Assembly: GCA_028868305.1 (NCBI GenBank)
Contig: JAGWUS010000008.1
Location: 21,412 to 85,411 of the forward strand
Source: Burkholderiales bacterium
Lineage (GTDB): Bacteria > Pseudomonadota > Gammaproteobacteria > Burkholderiales > Burkholderiaceae_C
Length of the DNA: 64,000 nt
Direction of reading: 5' to 3'
A program made the translations under genes and the position numbers. Positions 63,469-64,000 of this stretch are shown here, piece after piece. Position 1 is the stretch's first letter. Each line of letters begins with the position of its first letter. The notes beneath the pieces are model-generated. The model searched no databases. It was not told the DNA's origin and worked only from the letters and a program-made list of their open reading frames with translations.

Positions 63469-63668
63469 TGGCAGGCACTGTGCAAGCCGGACCGCCCCAA
63501 CTGCCAGACCCGCAGATTCCAAACCCTTCGGCCAGAGCGATGGCCACCCCCGTCACCCTGCAGTCCAAAGACTTGCTAGGGTCCCACCATGCGATCAACA
63601 TCGAGCACAACGGCCAGCGTTACCTCTTGCAAACCACCAGGGCTGGCAAACTCATCCTGACAAAATAG
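63468..63668 (+). CDS. hemP: Hemin uptake protein HemP family
   Basis: SKDLLGSHHAINIEHNGQRYLLQTTRAGKLILTK; GTG start overlaps exbD TAG. Confidence 0.88.
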   Translation: MAGTVQAGPPQLPDPQIPNPSARAMATPVTLQSKDLLGSHHAINIEHNGQRYLLQTTRAGKLILTK

Positions 63669-63744
63669 GTGCCGGAGACAACGCCCGGCGCGCGCCCATA
63701 GATTATTTCTATTGATAGTTTAGAAATAACAATTTATTTTTTCG

Positions 63745-63759
63745 ATAGTCAAGAACTAT
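63745..63759. promoter_or_regulatory. OxyR half-site-like motif upstream of ahpC
   Basis: ATAGtcaagaaCTAT (ATAG-N7-CTAT); a second, weaker ATAG element lies at 63715. Confidence 0.4.
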
Positions 63760-63821
63760 AATTTTTGCAGCGCAGCAGATTTCTGTGTGCCACTAATTTT
63801 TCAACCTCAAAGGAGTTCTCC

Positions 63822-64000
63822 ATGTCCCTGATTAACACCCAAATCCAGCCTTTCAAGAACGAAGCATTCCATAACGGCAAGTTCGTGACCGTGACCAACG
63901 ACACCCTGAAGGGCAAGTGGAACGTGTTCATTTTCATGCCTGCGGCATTCACCTTCAACTGCCCCACCGAAGTGGAAGACGCAGCCGACAACTACGCTGA
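63822..64000 (+). CDS. ahpC: Alkyl hydroperoxide reductase subunit C / 2-Cys peroxiredoxin (3' truncated by window)
   Basis: MSLINTQIQPFKNEAFHNGKFVTVTNDTLKGKWNVFIFMPAAFTFNCPTEVEDAADNYAE. Confidence 0.92.
   Translation, partial: MSLINTQIQPFKNEAFHNGKFVTVTNDTLKGKWNVFIFMPAAFTFNCPTEVEDAADNYA

Noticed and set aside
1-64000. tRNA, rRNA, CRISPR arrays, IS elements
   Set aside because: No cloverleaf, rRNA segments, repeat-spacer arrays or transposase ORFs were recognised by eye; a tRNAscan/Infernal run would be needed to exclude small RNAs fully.

Overview
This window is a chromosomal segment of a betaproteobacterium, most likely Burkholderiales/Comamonadaceae judging from protein character and gene order. 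It is mostly densely packed metabolic and housekeeping genes. Left part: tail of a TolC-like efflux protein, aceA, and a large putrescine/polyamine uptake and catabolism cluster (potFGHI-type ABC transporter, an embedded porin-like protein, PuuA/B/C/D-like enzymes, GABA aminotransferase, MocR regulator, agmatinase-family ureohydrolase). Middle: EamA transporter, RraA-like protein, a histone H1-like/SWIB protein, dppBCDF-A, a MASE1-type GGDEF protein, a phenylalanine/tyrosine catabolic set (hppD, phhA, ThDP enzyme, divergent Lrp), MFS transporter, thioesterase, a small accessory patch (CcdAB toxin-antitoxin, DUF1294, frameshifted nucleotidyltransferase), clpB and a chemoreceptor. Right part: moaE-moaD-moeA-thrC-hom-alaT, Mth938-like protein, bcp, PIN-PhoH, dnaB-rplI-rpsR-priB-rpsF, SSF symporter, ppsA/ppsR, and a Fur-box-preceded TonB receptor-piuC-tonB-exbB-exbD-hemP cluster ending at ahpC (truncated). 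No CRISPR array, transposase, integrase or convincing tRNA was seen. The least ordinary signal is a dispersed ~55-65 bp imperfect repeat family. Four copies lie in intergenic gaps at gene 3' ends (three of them between convergent genes), and two or three further copies appear to lie in frame inside protein-coding genes (EamA transporter loop, TonB receptor N-terminus, possibly moeA). Other points of note are paired perfect palindromes upstream of aceA, a perfect 9-bp-arm palindrome upstream of ccdAB, and a single-base frameshift in the nucleotidyltransferase.
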